Shown: positions 56,554 through 64,000 of the stretch, piece by piece
Position numbering within the stretch: the first letter of the stretch is position 1
How the letters are laid out: every line of letters starts with the position of its first letter
Assembly (NCBI GenBank): GCA_965198675.1
Contig: OZ240666.1
Span: 1,674,001 to 1,738,000 of the forward strand
Length of the DNA: 64,000 nt
Direction: 5' to 3'
Source of the DNA: Prochloron sp965198675
GTDB lineage: Bacteria; Cyanobacteriota; Cyanobacteriia; Cyanobacteriales; Prochloraceae
Notes under the pieces: model-generated
Told to the model about the DNA's origin: nothing
Seen by the model: only the letters and a program-made list of their open reading frames with translations
Database searches by the model: none
Made by a program: the position numbers and the translations under genes

Positions 56554-58488
56554 ATGAGTGAGATTATCATTATTGGTGGCGGTATAGTGGGTTTGGCGAT
56601 CGCCGTAGACCTAAAACTCCGTGGTGCTTCCGTAACGGTCCTCAGTCGGGACTTTCAAGAAGCAGCAAGTCACGCCGCAGCAGGAATGCTGGCTCCTCAA
56701 GCGGAAGCGATTCCTCCCGGTCCTATGTTGGACTTGTGTCTTCAATCCCGTGAATTATATCCTGAATGGATTGGCAAATTAGAACAACTTACAGGGGTAG
56801 AGACTGGATATTGGCCCTGCGGCATTTTGGCACCTCAGTATGAACTTCCACCTTCTCCCAAAACCGACTCCACAGCAATGTGGTTAGATAAAGTAGCAAT
56901 TCAATGCTATCAACCAGGACTGGGTAAAGATATAGTGGGGGGTTGGTGGTACCCTGAAGATGGTCAAGTGGACAACCGCGCCCTCTTAAAATCCTTGCTC
57001 TCAGCAGCCCGGGCTCTGGGGGTAGATTTAAAGGAAGGAGTTGCAGTAGAAGCAATTCAAATACAAGGAGGCAAGGTTAGCTGCGTCAGAACAGCCCAAG
57101 GAAAATTCCACGGTGCTAAATATGTTCTCGCTACTGGTTCCTGGTCCAATCAGTTATTGCCCTTGCCCGTGCGTCCGGTGAAAGGACAAATGCTCTCCCT
57201 ACGTATGCCAAACTTAGAGCATCAACCTTTACCCTTGGGTCGAGTTATCTTTGCTGGCCAAACTTATCTCGTACCGAGACGGGACGGTCGTTTGCTTGTG
57301 GGTGCTACCTCTGAAGAAGTGGGTTGGACCCCTTATAATACTCCCTCGGGGATTAATAGTTTGTTGCAACGGGCTATTAATCTCTATCCTGAATTAGGAA
57401 ACGGTCGCATAGAGGAGTTTTGGTGGGGTTTTCGACCAGGGACCCCGGATGAATTACCTATTCTGGGCACTGGTCCATGGGAGAATTTAATCCTGGGCAC
57501 TGGTCATTATCGGAATGGGATTTTGCTTGCTCCGATAACTGCTTCTTTATTGACAGATTTAATTCTCCAGAACAAGTCTGACCCCCTACTAGCTCATTTT
57601 CGTTACGATCGCTTCACTAACAGCCTTCCACACCCTACACCCCAACCTACACTCATGCCCACCCTCACGGACCATTCTTCTCTTGTTCCCAGAGAACAGC
57701 AAGATGAGTTAATTATTGCTGGACGCACTTTTTCCTCCCGTTTAATGACGGGAACTGGAAAATATGGCAGTATGGAACAAATGCAGCAGAGTATTGCTGC
57801 CAGTGGCAGTACTATTGTCACTGTAGCAGTGCGACGAGTGCAAACCAAAGCACCGGGACACGAGGGATTGGCAGAAGCTTTGGATTGGGGTAAAATCTGG
57901 ATGTTACCCAACACTGCTGGGTGCAAGACTGCTGAAGAGGCAGTGCGAGTGGCTCGTTTGGGACGGGAAATGGCTAAGTTATTGGGACAGGAAGAGAATA
58001 ATTTTGTCAAGTTAGAAGTAATTCCCGACAGTAAGTATTTATTACCGGACCCCATAGGCACCTTAGAAGCAGCGGAACAGTTGGTTCGAGAAGGGTTTGC
58101 TGTCTTACCCTATATGAATGCCGATCCTCTGTTAGCAAAGCGTCTAGAAGAGGTAGGGTGTGTTACCGTTATGCCCTTAGGTTCCCCCATTGGTTCTGGG
58201 CAAGGAATCCAAAACGAGAGCAATATTCGAATTATTATTGAGGAAGCCAATGTACCTGTTGTTATTGATGCAGGGATAGGTACTCCCAGCGAAGCTGCTT
58301 ATGGTATGGAATTAGGGGCGGATGCCTTGTTGATAAATAGCGCCATCGCCCTGGCTCAGAACCCAGTAGCTATGGGACGAGCCATGGGTATGGCAACCAC
58401 AGCAGGGCGACTGGCTTATCTGGCGGGGCGCATACCTATAAAAAGTTATGCAAATGCCAGTTCTCCTCTCACAGGAACAATAACATGA
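56554..58488 (+). CDS. thiO: bifunctional glycine oxidase / thiazole synthase (ThiO-ThiG fusion)
   Basis: A 644-residue fusion from MSEIIIIGGGIVGLAIAVDL. Residues 1-360 are ThiO, an FAD-dependent oxidase that turns glycine into dehydroglycine (GGGIVG at the FAD site; HAAAGMLAPQAEA; PILGTGPWENLILGTGHYRN). After a Pro/Thr-rich linker (HPTPQPTLMPTLT), residues about 390-644 are ThiG: IAGRTFSSRLMTGTGKYGSM with the Schiff-base Lys, VIPDSKYLLPDPIGTLEAAE, MPLGSPIGSGQGI and VPVVIDAGIGTPSEAAYGME. Together they feed thiazole synthesis for thiamine. The fused form is common in cyanobacteria. A TTG eight codons upstream is an unlikely start. Confidence 0.96.
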   Translation: MSEIIIIGGGIVGLAIAVDLKLRGASVTVLSRDFQEAASHAAAGMLAPQAEAIPPGPMLDLCLQSRELYPEWIGKLEQLTGVETGYWPCGILAPQYELPPSPKTDSTAMWLDKVAIQCYQPGLGKDIVGGWWYPEDGQVDNRALLKSLLSAARALGVDLKEGVAVEAIQIQGGKVSCVRTAQGKFHGAKYVLATGSWSNQLLPLPVRPVKGQMLSLRMPNLEHQPLPLGRVIFAGQTYLVPRRDGRLLVGATSEEVGWTPYNTPSGINSLLQRAINLYPELGNGRIEEFWWGFRPGTPDELPILGTGPWENLILGTGHYRNGILLAPITASLLTDLILQNKSDPLLAHFRYDRFTNSLPHPTPQPTLMPTLTDHSSLVPREQQDELIIAGRTFSSRLMTGTGKYGSMEQMQQSIAASGSTIVTVAVRRVQTKAPGHEGLAEALDWGKIWMLPNTAGCKTAEEAVRVARLGREMAKLLGQEENNFVKLEVIPDSKYLLPDPIGTLEAAEQLVREGFAVLPYMNADPLLAKRLEEVGCVTVMPLGSPIGSGQGIQNESNIRIIIEEANVPVVIDAGIGTPSEAAYGMELGADALLINSAIALAQNPVAMGRAMGMATTAGRLAYLAGRIPIKSYANASSPLTGTIT

Positions 58489-58712
58489 TTGAAGTTAGAT
58501 TTGAGAACAACATTTTGTACGTTTCTCTCAGCGATCGGCGTGAAATTAGTCTACCAAGAGACCAAATCGAATGGTTACAATGGCTGGCTAAAGCAACCCC
58601 AGAGCAGAAGGAAAATTGGACAATTGAACCAGGAGGTTATGATATTTATTGGGAAGATTTAGACGATGGCATAGAAGTTTGTCATATTTTGACAATGGGA
58701 TCTTTAACTTAA
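58485..58712 (+). CDS. DUF2442 protein
   Basis: A 75-residue protein: MIEVRFENNILYVSLSDRRE, ISLPRDQIEWLQWLAKATPE, QKENWTIEPGGYDIYWEDLD and DGIEV. This is the DUF2442 pattern (LSDGRxISxPxxxxPxL; G-IYWPxLDEDISVE). Its ATG overlaps the thiO-thiG stop (ATGA), so it is translated from the same mRNA, but no thiamine link is known. DUF2442 genes often pair with DUF4160 toxin-like genes; none is here. Confidence 0.85.
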   Translation: MIEVRFENNILYVSLSDRREISLPRDQIEWLQWLAKATPEQKENWTIEPGGYDIYWEDLDDGIEVCHILTMGSLT

Positions 58713-58749
58713 CTATGTGTCAAAAATGCACCGAATAGCATTCCTTTCT

Positions 58750-58790
58750 TATCTTCCTCTGCGCCCTCTGCGCCTCTGCGGTTTAATCAT
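58750..58790. repeat. TCTGCGCCCTCTGCGCCTCTGCGG repeat, copy 1
   Basis: ATCTTCCTCTGCGCCCTCTG then CGCCTCTGCGGTTTA and ATCATACCGTA. Nearly the same 38 bp are at 60452-60490 and 61231-61275, each between genes in this 3 kb interval. Degenerate relatives occur at 50775, 51290, 56080 and 63722 and inside tnpB at 24430. Confidence 0.85.
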
Positions 58791-58805
58791 ACCGTAAGTT
58801 AACAG

Positions 58806-59564
58806 CTAACGCCAGCCTGTTAAAAAGAAAGCCTTCGCATATGATAACATTGATCTAAATTGATTTTGCTTTCTTATTAATAGCGTTCTTGGGATAATTT
58901 GCCGTTCATCCCCAATAGTGCTATCAAACTCCCCCGTAACAACAACTTGAGGATAAACCCCATAAGATATCAACCCCGTTAATTCCACTCTTCCCATTAG
59001 ACTATCAATTGTTTGGCGTATAGGGTAGACCTTGCGCAATAATTTTTCTGCTCCACGACGCTTAATAAGATAAGCACATGCTCCATTTGCTCTGGAACCC
59101 AAGATTGTTATTTTATGTATATCATAAACGAATTTTCCAATGGGTATTAGGTTGGCACCGATCAGAAAACCGGTACGAAAATTTATCAAATCGTAATCCT
59201 TGGGAAACTTGTCTCGATTTTTCATTACCCCTAAGAAAGCGCCACCAATATTAATATCGTCTTCCAAGATGAGCACTTCTTCATGGTGTTCTTCAACTAT
59301 GCGTTTCCACATACTGATATGGGATAGATAGGCGCCGATCTCGTTGTTAAAAAGCCTTCTGCCATAAGTTTTTTTGGCGTCTTTTTCAGAATATAGCTGC
59401 AACTGCTGAGCCGTGAGGGCTGACCCATCAACTGCGGTGATAATCTCGTGGGCAATGCCTAATCTTGACAATTGCCCTTCCATAAACTGCCGCCGGTCTT
59501 TAGATCTCTCTAAGTTTATGACCCATACGGGTATATCTATTTGATTCATTTGTGTTACAGTCAT
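58806..59564 (-). CDS. glycosyltransferase family 25 protein
   Basis: A 252-residue protein: IPVWVINLERSKDRRQFMEG, HEIITAVDGSALTAQQ, GRRLFNNEIGAYLSHISMWK and VLILEDDINIGGAF with the DxD-like EDD site. GACAYLIKRRGAEKLL is the other family block. GT25 enzymes add galactose or related sugars to lipooligosaccharide or surface glycans. Start MTVTQMNQI is the first ATG; MNQIDIPVWV is also possible. Stands alone between repeat copies. Confidence 0.9.
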   Translation of the reverse strand: MTVTQMNQIDIPVWVINLERSKDRRQFMEGQLSRLGIAHEIITAVDGSALTAQQLQLYSEKDAKKTYGRRLFNNEIGAYLSHISMWKRIVEEHHEEVLILEDDINIGGAFLGVMKNRDKFPKDYDLINFRTGFLIGANLIPIGKFVYDIHKITILGSRANGACAYLIKRRGAEKLLRKVYPIRQTIDSLMGRVELTGLISYGVYPQVVVTGEFDSTIGDERQIIPRTLLIRKQNQFRSMLSYAKAFFLTGWR

Positions 59565-59623
59565 TAGCTATCTTCTTAAGAACCTACAACAATACCGATT
59601 ATAGTATAGCCGTAGGTTGTGAG

Positions 59624-60379
59624 TCAAATAGTTTGGGCAAATAAAGCAGCAAAGTCCGTATTAACCACCTCTGTAGCATCATCTGGAGGTAAACAAATCA
59701 CATCGAATACCTTATTTTTTGCCTGTGGATGAATTAAAGCCTGTACTACCAATTCTGCTAAATCTCCTCTAGGGATTGTGCAAGATTCCCTAGATTTTAG
59801 CAGTCGATCCTCCTTATCCATCACAAATTGTCTCATTCCCTCCGGTTCATTAATCAATCCCCCGGCGTGAATGATAGTATAATCAATCCCCGAATCCATT
59901 AAATATTGTTCCCCTTTCCTCTTCCAAATCAAAATATTCCCATTCCCAAGTCGGTTGAGGGGATGATTTTCATCAGTACCTCCCATGGAACCCACTAAAA
60001 CAATCTGCTCCACTCCCGCTTCTTTAGCAGCATCGATTTGATTTTTTTGACCATAATAATCCACCTTTTCCGGTGTACCCCCTGGTTCAAAATCAAATTC
60101 TGGTGGGTTTCCTGGGGTAAGAGTGCCTTTCATTCTGGGTACTGCACTGGTGAGAATGATTAATGCTCCACATCCTTTCATTGCTTGTTTCAGAGTGGGT
60201 TTATCCAAAATGTTCCCAAAGACAAATCCCGAATTTGAGCAAAATATTTCTTTTGCTTTAGACTGGGAACGAGTAAAACCAATGGGAGCAAATTCAGTGG
60301 TGCGTTGACGGAGTTTCTTTAAGACGAGAGATCCGGTTCTACCTGTTGCACCAGTTAAAAGGACTTTTTTGATAGACAT
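59624..60379 (-). CDS. atypical NAD(P)-binding SDR-type protein
   Basis: A 251-residue protein from MSIKKVLLTGATGRTGSLVL, with the TGATGRTG dinucleotide site at 9-16. GALIILTSAVPRMKGT and VEQIVLVGSMGGTDENHPLN follow, and YTIIHAGGLINEPEG near 165. This is the NAD(P)H-binding SDR group related to plant Tic62/HCF173-like and isoflavone-reductase-like proteins; such cyanobacterial members may help photosystem assembly or act as reductases. The active-site YxxxK is absent, as usual for atypical SDRs. The frame opens 17 codons upstream but ATG 60379 is the family start. Confidence 0.87.
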   Translation of the reverse strand: MSIKKVLLTGATGRTGSLVLKKLRQRTTEFAPIGFTRSQSKAKEIFCSNSGFVFGNILDKPTLKQAMKGCGALIILTSAVPRMKGTLTPGNPPEFDFEPGGTPEKVDYYGQKNQIDAAKEAGVEQIVLVGSMGGTDENHPLNRLGNGNILIWKRKGEQYLMDSGIDYTIIHAGGLINEPEGMRQFVMDKEDRLLKSRESCTIPRGDLAELVVQALIHPQAKNKVFDVICLPPDDATEVVNTDFAALFAQTI

Positions 60380-60451
60380 GATAACTTTTTTTCTTTGAAT
60401 GTACCTGGTTTGGTGGGCAATAATTGACACTCATTATATGGATAAATTCTC

Positions 60452-60490
60452 TCTTATCTTCCTCTGCGCCCTCTGCGCCTCTGCGGTTTA
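60452..60490. repeat. TCTGCGCCCTCTGCGCCTCTGCGG repeat, copy 2
   Basis: Same unit as at 58750, ending CTGCGGTTTATTATACC. Preceded at 60405-60440 by TTTGGTGGGCAATAATTGAC and ACTCATTATATGG, which recurs around 61165-61200 and near 63948-63975. Confidence 0.85.
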
Positions 60491-60496
60491 TTATAC

Positions 60497-61135
60497 CTAC
60501 TGAAATTCTTCTAATAACCAGGCGCTGACTGCGCCGTGATTGGTTTGTCGGCTGCGTCTGAGGGCTTCTTCTAAGACAGCAATTTCTAAATCTGGTAAAA
60601 CTACCGATTTTTCAATCCTTCGACTTCCTTCTTTTTCCACTGTAAATGCAATGATTTGAACATTTTTTACATCTACAATCCAATATTCTGTAACTTCTAA
60701 ATCTTCATAAAGAAGCCGTTTTTCTCCTAAATCATCCCCAAGAGAAATATTGGCAACTTCTATGACTAAGGTTGGGGGAGGATAGCTATCCAGTTCAATG
60801 ATACTGGTTCCATAGGGAATGACATTAGTTGTTTTCCCGATATAGAAAGATAGATCTGGTTGGACACTTTTGAAGCCTGTTTTGTGGTAAGTACAGTTAT
60901 CCTTACCGTTTAATTCAATCTTGTTAAATGCTCCATAAAGATAAATGGCATAATTAATAAGAGCATGGTCGCTAGCGTGATCGTTTCCAAGAGGTGACAT
61001 TTCAATTCTGAGTCTTCCGTTGTTGTAGTAGAATTTAGTTTTTGTGTAATCGGGATTTTCTGTCGCTTGGAGATATTCTTCCCAAGTCGCCCTTATCCAA
61101 GTATCTGGGGGAATTTTTGTTTGAATTGTACTCAT
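60497..61135 (-). CDS. Uma2 family endonuclease-like protein
   Basis: A 212-residue protein from MSTIQTKIPPDTWIRATWEE. It has YNNGRLRIEMSPLGNDHASD, the PD-(D/E)XK-like core VQPDLSFYIG, PPTLVIEVANISLGDDLGEK, RLLYEDLEVTEYWIVDVKN. This is Uma2 (DUF820), a large cyanobacterial family with a restriction-endonuclease fold and unknown substrate; members are often present in dozens of copies per genome. Acidic residues D (QPD) and E-V (VIEV) are present. Stands alone between repeats. Confidence 0.9.
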   Translation of the reverse strand: MSTIQTKIPPDTWIRATWEEYLQATENPDYTKTKFYYNNGRLRIEMSPLGNDHASDHALINYAIYLYGAFNKIELNGKDNCTYHKTGFKSVQPDLSFYIGKTTNVIPYGTSIIELDSYPPPTLVIEVANISLGDDLGEKRLLYEDLEVTEYWIVDVKNVQIIAFTVEKEGSRRIEKSVVLPDLEIAVLEEALRRSRQTNHGAVSAWLLEEFQ

Positions 61136-61230
61136 AGTTGTTTCGGTAGTGTTGTGTATTGTTTTAGTGAACAATAATTGAAGCTAATTATATGGTACCA
61201 AAGGTTGTCAAAATTGCCCACCCCACGGAA

Positions 61231-61312
61231 CTCTCTTATCTTCCTCTGCGCCCTCTGCGCCTCTGCGGTTTATCATACAGTAGTTTAACTTGGTGGGCAT
61301 TGCCCACCCTAC
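61231..61312. repeat. TCTGCG repeat copy 3 and GGTGGGCATTGCCCACC palindrome
   Basis: CTCTTATCTTCCTCTGCGCC, CTCTGCGCCTCTGCGGTTTA and TCATACAG, followed by GGTGGGCATTGCCCACCCTA. The palindrome recurs at 43247-43263 and about 62297-62317. It lies at the 3' end of the methyltransferase gene, whose stop is at 61309. Confidence 0.8.
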
Positions 61313-62265
61313 GAACCCCGAACCCCTATTATAGTACGATGACGAGGATCGCTCGCTGTAGTTATTTTCCACTCAAAACCCACTTCTTGCAGAGCAGCTT
61401 CCACGTCAAAGGTATAGTAGTCATCGCTCCAGGGTTCCGTGCTTTTCATGAGGACAAAAAGTGCTGAGGGGAGATTTTGAATCACTGGGGAGAGGGGGTT
61501 ATTATCCACTATGGCGATACAACCCCCGGGACGGAGAAGACGGTGTGCTTCTTGGAAGATAGCTTTTGAAGCTTTGCGGGAGAGTTCGTGGAGGAGGAAC
61601 TGGAGGGTGACTAAGTCGAAGGAGTTGTCCGGGAAATCGGTCTCTTCTCCTTTCCCATGTACCCACTCTGCTATTTCATTTTCCTCGTCTCTCATTTTCG
61701 CCACTGCTAACATATAGGGGGATAAGTCTAAACCTACGGTACGTACAGGGTTGTGTTTTTGTTTATAATAGTGGTACAGAGCGAAAGTAGATATGCCTAC
61801 GGAGCAGTCAATATCTAGGATATCCTCTACTTTACTGGGACCATATTCCCCTAAGATTTGGTGGAAGCTGCCCCGTAGTCGTTGCTGTGCTTCGGACCAG
61901 GTGAGGTTTTCTTTTGGCCAAATTCTCAAAGCCATGGCTTGGGTAGCGGACTCTGCTTCAAAAGCAGCTTTCCAGCAAAGATTTCCTTTTTCATAACCGT
62001 GGAAAGGCACATGGTAGTATGATGGATAGGTTAGATTAGAGTTGTGAATCTTAGTCATTAGTTCCTTAACCTCGGAATTTTCTAAGTTCCGATAGTTTTG
62101 CCGCCAGTCAACTCCGTTTTGGGTGGCGGTTTTTATTATTACCCGTCTTGCTTGGTGTTTCATCACCTTATACAAGGGTTTGGTCTGGATTAAAAGATTC
62201 ACGAATCGGGAGAGTAAGTCGCCTCCTGCCCAAGATGGTTTAACATTGTTTATGTTAAGCATCAA
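61309..62265 (-). CDS. class I SAM-dependent methyltransferase
   Basis: A 318-residue protein. A 120-residue N-terminal extension (NINNVKPSWAGGDLLSRFVN; YPSYYHVPFHGYEKGNLCWK) precedes the Rossmann core: VEDILDIDCSVGISTFALYH (motif I, with D-C-S in place of the usual D-x-G), VRTVGLDLSPYMLAVAKM, DFPDNSFDLVTLQFLLHELS and LLRPGGCIAIVDNN. Substrate is not evident; the extension is found in cyanobacterial and plastid members. Two adjacent Met codons are possible starts (62265 or 62262). Upstream gene gor is 56 bp away on the same strand, so co-transcription is likely. Confidence 0.87.
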   Translation of the reverse strand: MMLNINNVKPSWAGGDLLSRFVNLLIQTKPLYKVMKHQARRVIIKTATQNGVDWRQNYRNLENSEVKELMTKIHNSNLTYPSYYHVPFHGYEKGNLCWKAAFEAESATQAMALRIWPKENLTWSEAQQRLRGSFHQILGEYGPSKVEDILDIDCSVGISTFALYHYYKQKHNPVRTVGLDLSPYMLAVAKMRDEENEIAEWVHGKGEETDFPDNSFDLVTLQFLLHELSRKASKAIFQEAHRLLRPGGCIAIVDNNPLSPVIQNLPSALFVLMKSTEPWSDDYYTFDVEAALQEVGFEWKITTASDPRHRTIIGVRGS

Positions 62266-62321
62266 TAAATTTGTTATAAAAAATTGAAAGACGGGTTGTG
62301 GGCATTGCCCACCCTACGCCC

Positions 62322-63671
62322 CTACCTCATGGTGACAAATTCTTCTGCTGAACTAGGATGAATACCTACTGTAGCATCGAAGTCCGCTTTTTTCCCTCCC
62401 ATTTTCAGCACGATAGCCACTCCTTGAATGATTTCTGCTGCGTGTTCCCCTACCATATGAGCACCCAAGACCTTATCTGTCTTGCTATCTACGATTAACT
62501 TCATCATGGTTTTTTCATCTCGACCGGTGAGGGTGTGATACAGGGGTCGAAATCGAGACTTATACACTTTCACCAATCCATATTGGTTCCGAGCCTCTGC
62601 TTCTGTCAACCCTACTGTGGCTCCTTCTGGGGTGGTAAAGATGGCGGAGGGAATGTTATCATAGGCCATAGTACGGGATTTACCCCCAAATTGGGTATCT
62701 GCTAGAGCACGACCTTCGTTAATGGCTACGGGAGTAAGATTGATTCGGTCTGTACAATCGCCTACAGCAAAGATATGCTCTTGATTGGTGCGACTGTACT
62801 TGTCTACTACAATAGCCCCATCTTGCACTAATACTCCCCCACTTTCTAGGGCTAAACCCTCTAGGTTGGGGATTCTGCCTGTAGCTGCTAAACTAACTGT
62901 ATCCGTAACCACTACCTGGGAAGAGTCTTTTGATTTGGCTGTTACCTCTAAACCTCCTCTTGAATGGGTAATCTCTAGGGAGGTAGTATTGGTTAAAATG
63001 CGGATATCGTGGTTTTCCATGGCTGTTTGAATTTCAGTGCGCAGATCTGCATCAAAACCCCGCAAAATCTTGTCTGAGCGAATCATAAGGGTGACTTCTG
63101 TGCCCAAACCCTGCATAATACAGGCAAATTCTACGCCAATATATCCTGCTCCCAAAATTACCATCTTTTTGGGTTGGATGGGAAGTTTGAAAATATCGTC
63201 GGAAACCATTGCGTGTTCGATACCCGGGATATTATCCGGTCTCACAGGACGTCCCCCCACAGCAATTAGGATTTTCTCTGCTGTGATTTTTCTCTCTCCA
63301 ACAGCTATACTATGAGGATCTATAAATTTGGCGTACCCGGAGATGATTTCTACCCCGGATTTCTTTAACATGGTCTCATAAATACCGTTGAGCCGTTCTA
63401 CTTCCTGATTAACCGCTAACATCATCTTTAACCAGTCTAGGTTACTGGACACGGGAGACCAACCATAGCCCACTGCTTCTGTAAATTGCTCGGGAAATCG
63501 GGAAGCATAGACCATGAGCTTTTTGGGAATGCAGCCCCGATTGACACAAGTGCCTCCTAAATATCCTGCTTCCGCTATTCCTACTTTAGCACCGTAGCTT
63601 GCCGCTCGTCTAGCAGCAGCAATACCCCCAGAACCCCCACCAATGACAAAGAAATCGAAATCGTAGCTCAT
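62322..63671 (-). CDS. gor: glutathione reductase
   Basis: A 449-residue flavoprotein that reduces glutathione disulfide with NADPH in the cytoplasm. FAD site GGGSGG at 11-16, redox-active disulfide C42-VNRG-C47 in LGGTCVNRGCIPKKL, NADPH site GAGYIGVEFA with MIRSDKILRGFD supplying the Arg that selects NADPH. The FAD-binding motif is IFAVGDCTDRINLTPVA, and the C-terminal catalytic His-Glu is GIHPSSAEEFVTMR. The length and motifs fit cyanobacterial Gor closely. First gene of a probable gor-methyltransferase unit. Confidence 0.97.
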   Translation of the reverse strand: MSYDFDFFVIGGGSGGIAAARRAASYGAKVGIAEAGYLGGTCVNRGCIPKKLMVYASRFPEQFTEAVGYGWSPVSSNLDWLKMMLAVNQEVERLNGIYETMLKKSGVEIISGYAKFIDPHSIAVGERKITAEKILIAVGGRPVRPDNIPGIEHAMVSDDIFKLPIQPKKMVILGAGYIGVEFACIMQGLGTEVTLMIRSDKILRGFDADLRTEIQTAMENHDIRILTNTTSLEITHSRGGLEVTAKSKDSSQVVVTDTVSLAATGRIPNLEGLALESGGVLVQDGAIVVDKYSRTNQEHIFAVGDCTDRINLTPVAINEGRALADTQFGGKSRTMAYDNIPSAIFTTPEGATVGLTEAEARNQYGLVKVYKSRFRPLYHTLTGRDEKTMMKLIVDSKTDKVLGAHMVGEHAAEIIQGVAIVLKMGGKKADFDATVGIHPSSAEEFVTMR

Positions 63672-64000
63672 AATTAGTTCTCACTTACCATCCTAGTCAT
63701 GGTATCATGAAGGTAGGGTTTCGCGCAGAGGCACAGAGTCGCAGAGGGTTCATCTGCGTTAATGTAAAATTTTGTAACAAAGTCTGACCTTGGCAATTTT
63801 TAGATGCTAACCTTTGAGCGTAGGAAAATATGGATCGTATATATAAGTATATTTACTTATCCTAGTTCCCTTTCTGTACATCTGGGATTAAATCTGATGA
63901 ATTTTATAGCAGCTGAGCTGGTAACTGCTAACTGTCATGGTACGAGGTTTGGTGGGCAATAAATAATTTACTCTTCATAAAGGGTACCAAACGTTTCTCC
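63672..64000. other. upstream region of gor, with repeats
   Basis: No gene seen to the window end. TTTCGCGCAGAGGCACAGAG at 63719 is a relative of the TCTGCG repeat. CTGGTAACTGCTAACTGTCA then TGGTACGAGG (63920-63949) is a GGTAACTG palindromic module, followed by TTTGGTGGGCAATAAAT as at 60410. AT-rich sequence at 63835-63865 may include the gor promoter region. Confidence 0.5.

Overview
The window is cyanobacterial chromosome. It carries chlI (Mg-chelatase), chlG (chlorophyll synthase), petP (cytochrome b6f subunit), a Psb35-type photosystem II protein, CP12, a fused thiO-thiG gene, and several protein families largely restricted to cyanobacteria (DUF1830, DUF3177, Ycf22-type MCE protein, a PSII high-light-type radical SAM protein). 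HIP1-like GCGATCGC octamers are scattered through it. The very high load of IS200/IS605-group elements, short palindromic repeats and broken genes suggests a mat- or filament-forming lineage of the old Oscillatoriales type. The species cannot be named from sequence reading alone.

Layout. 1-4.1 kb: CHAT-domain protein (cut by the window edge), barrel-like exported protein and mutS, all on the minus strand. 4.3-6.4 kb: a PEP-CTERM gene split by a structured insertion, then an IS630-type element. 6.4-11.9 kb: ExoD-like protein, RRM RNA-binding protein, a dead TnpB, Psb35, a YdcF gene split by a 196 bp non-autonomous IS200/605 derivative, and chlI. 11.9-13.6 kb: a degenerate group II intron lying directly behind chlI. 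13.6-19.8 kb: the ATPase and MCE genes of a Mla-type lipid transporter, now 4.1 kb apart, with a broken toxin-antitoxin pair, two tandem PD-(D/E)XK-like coiled-coil genes and a Tc/Rhs-toxin-like fragment between them. 20-26 kb: radical SAM protein, membrane protein, and a HicBA pair whose toxin gene is cut by an IS605-type element. 26-32 kb: an operon of substrate-binding protein, membrane vWA protein and a 1132-residue tubulin-like protein. 32-35 kb: an internally deleted IscB with a long structured leader, CP12, DUF3177. 35-41 kb: two sensor kinases, a broken glycosyltransferase, chlG, a Get3/ArsA-like ATPase, petP. 41-47 kb: a repeated cassette of PD-(D/E)XK-like genes and CoiA-like genes. 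47-53 kb: glycosyltransferase, B12-type radical SAM protein, a 506 bp tandem duplication, and a two-gene AAA ATPase plus Toprim-like unit. 53-56 kb: an intact IscB element lodged between a UPF0175 antitoxin and a frameshifted DUF3368 toxin. 56-64 kb: thiO-thiG, DUF2442, GT25, a reductase-like protein, Uma2, methyltransferase and gor.

How it fits together. The housekeeping genes are intact and look ordinary. Three separate toxin-antitoxin pairs have lost the toxin but not the antitoxin, each with mobile DNA in or beside the toxin gene. Several small palindromic repeats sit inside reading frames, notably in TnpB and IscB genes, without breaking the local frame. One modular element of 173-202 bp can be defined at base level because an empty-site paralogue lies 2.8 kb away. 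The best candidates for little-described biology are the tubulin-like/vWA/binding-protein operon, the ATPase-Toprim pair, the six-copy coiled-coil nuclease family with its CoiA-like partner, and the modular palindromic element. All assignments are by eye from translated sequence; no database search was run.
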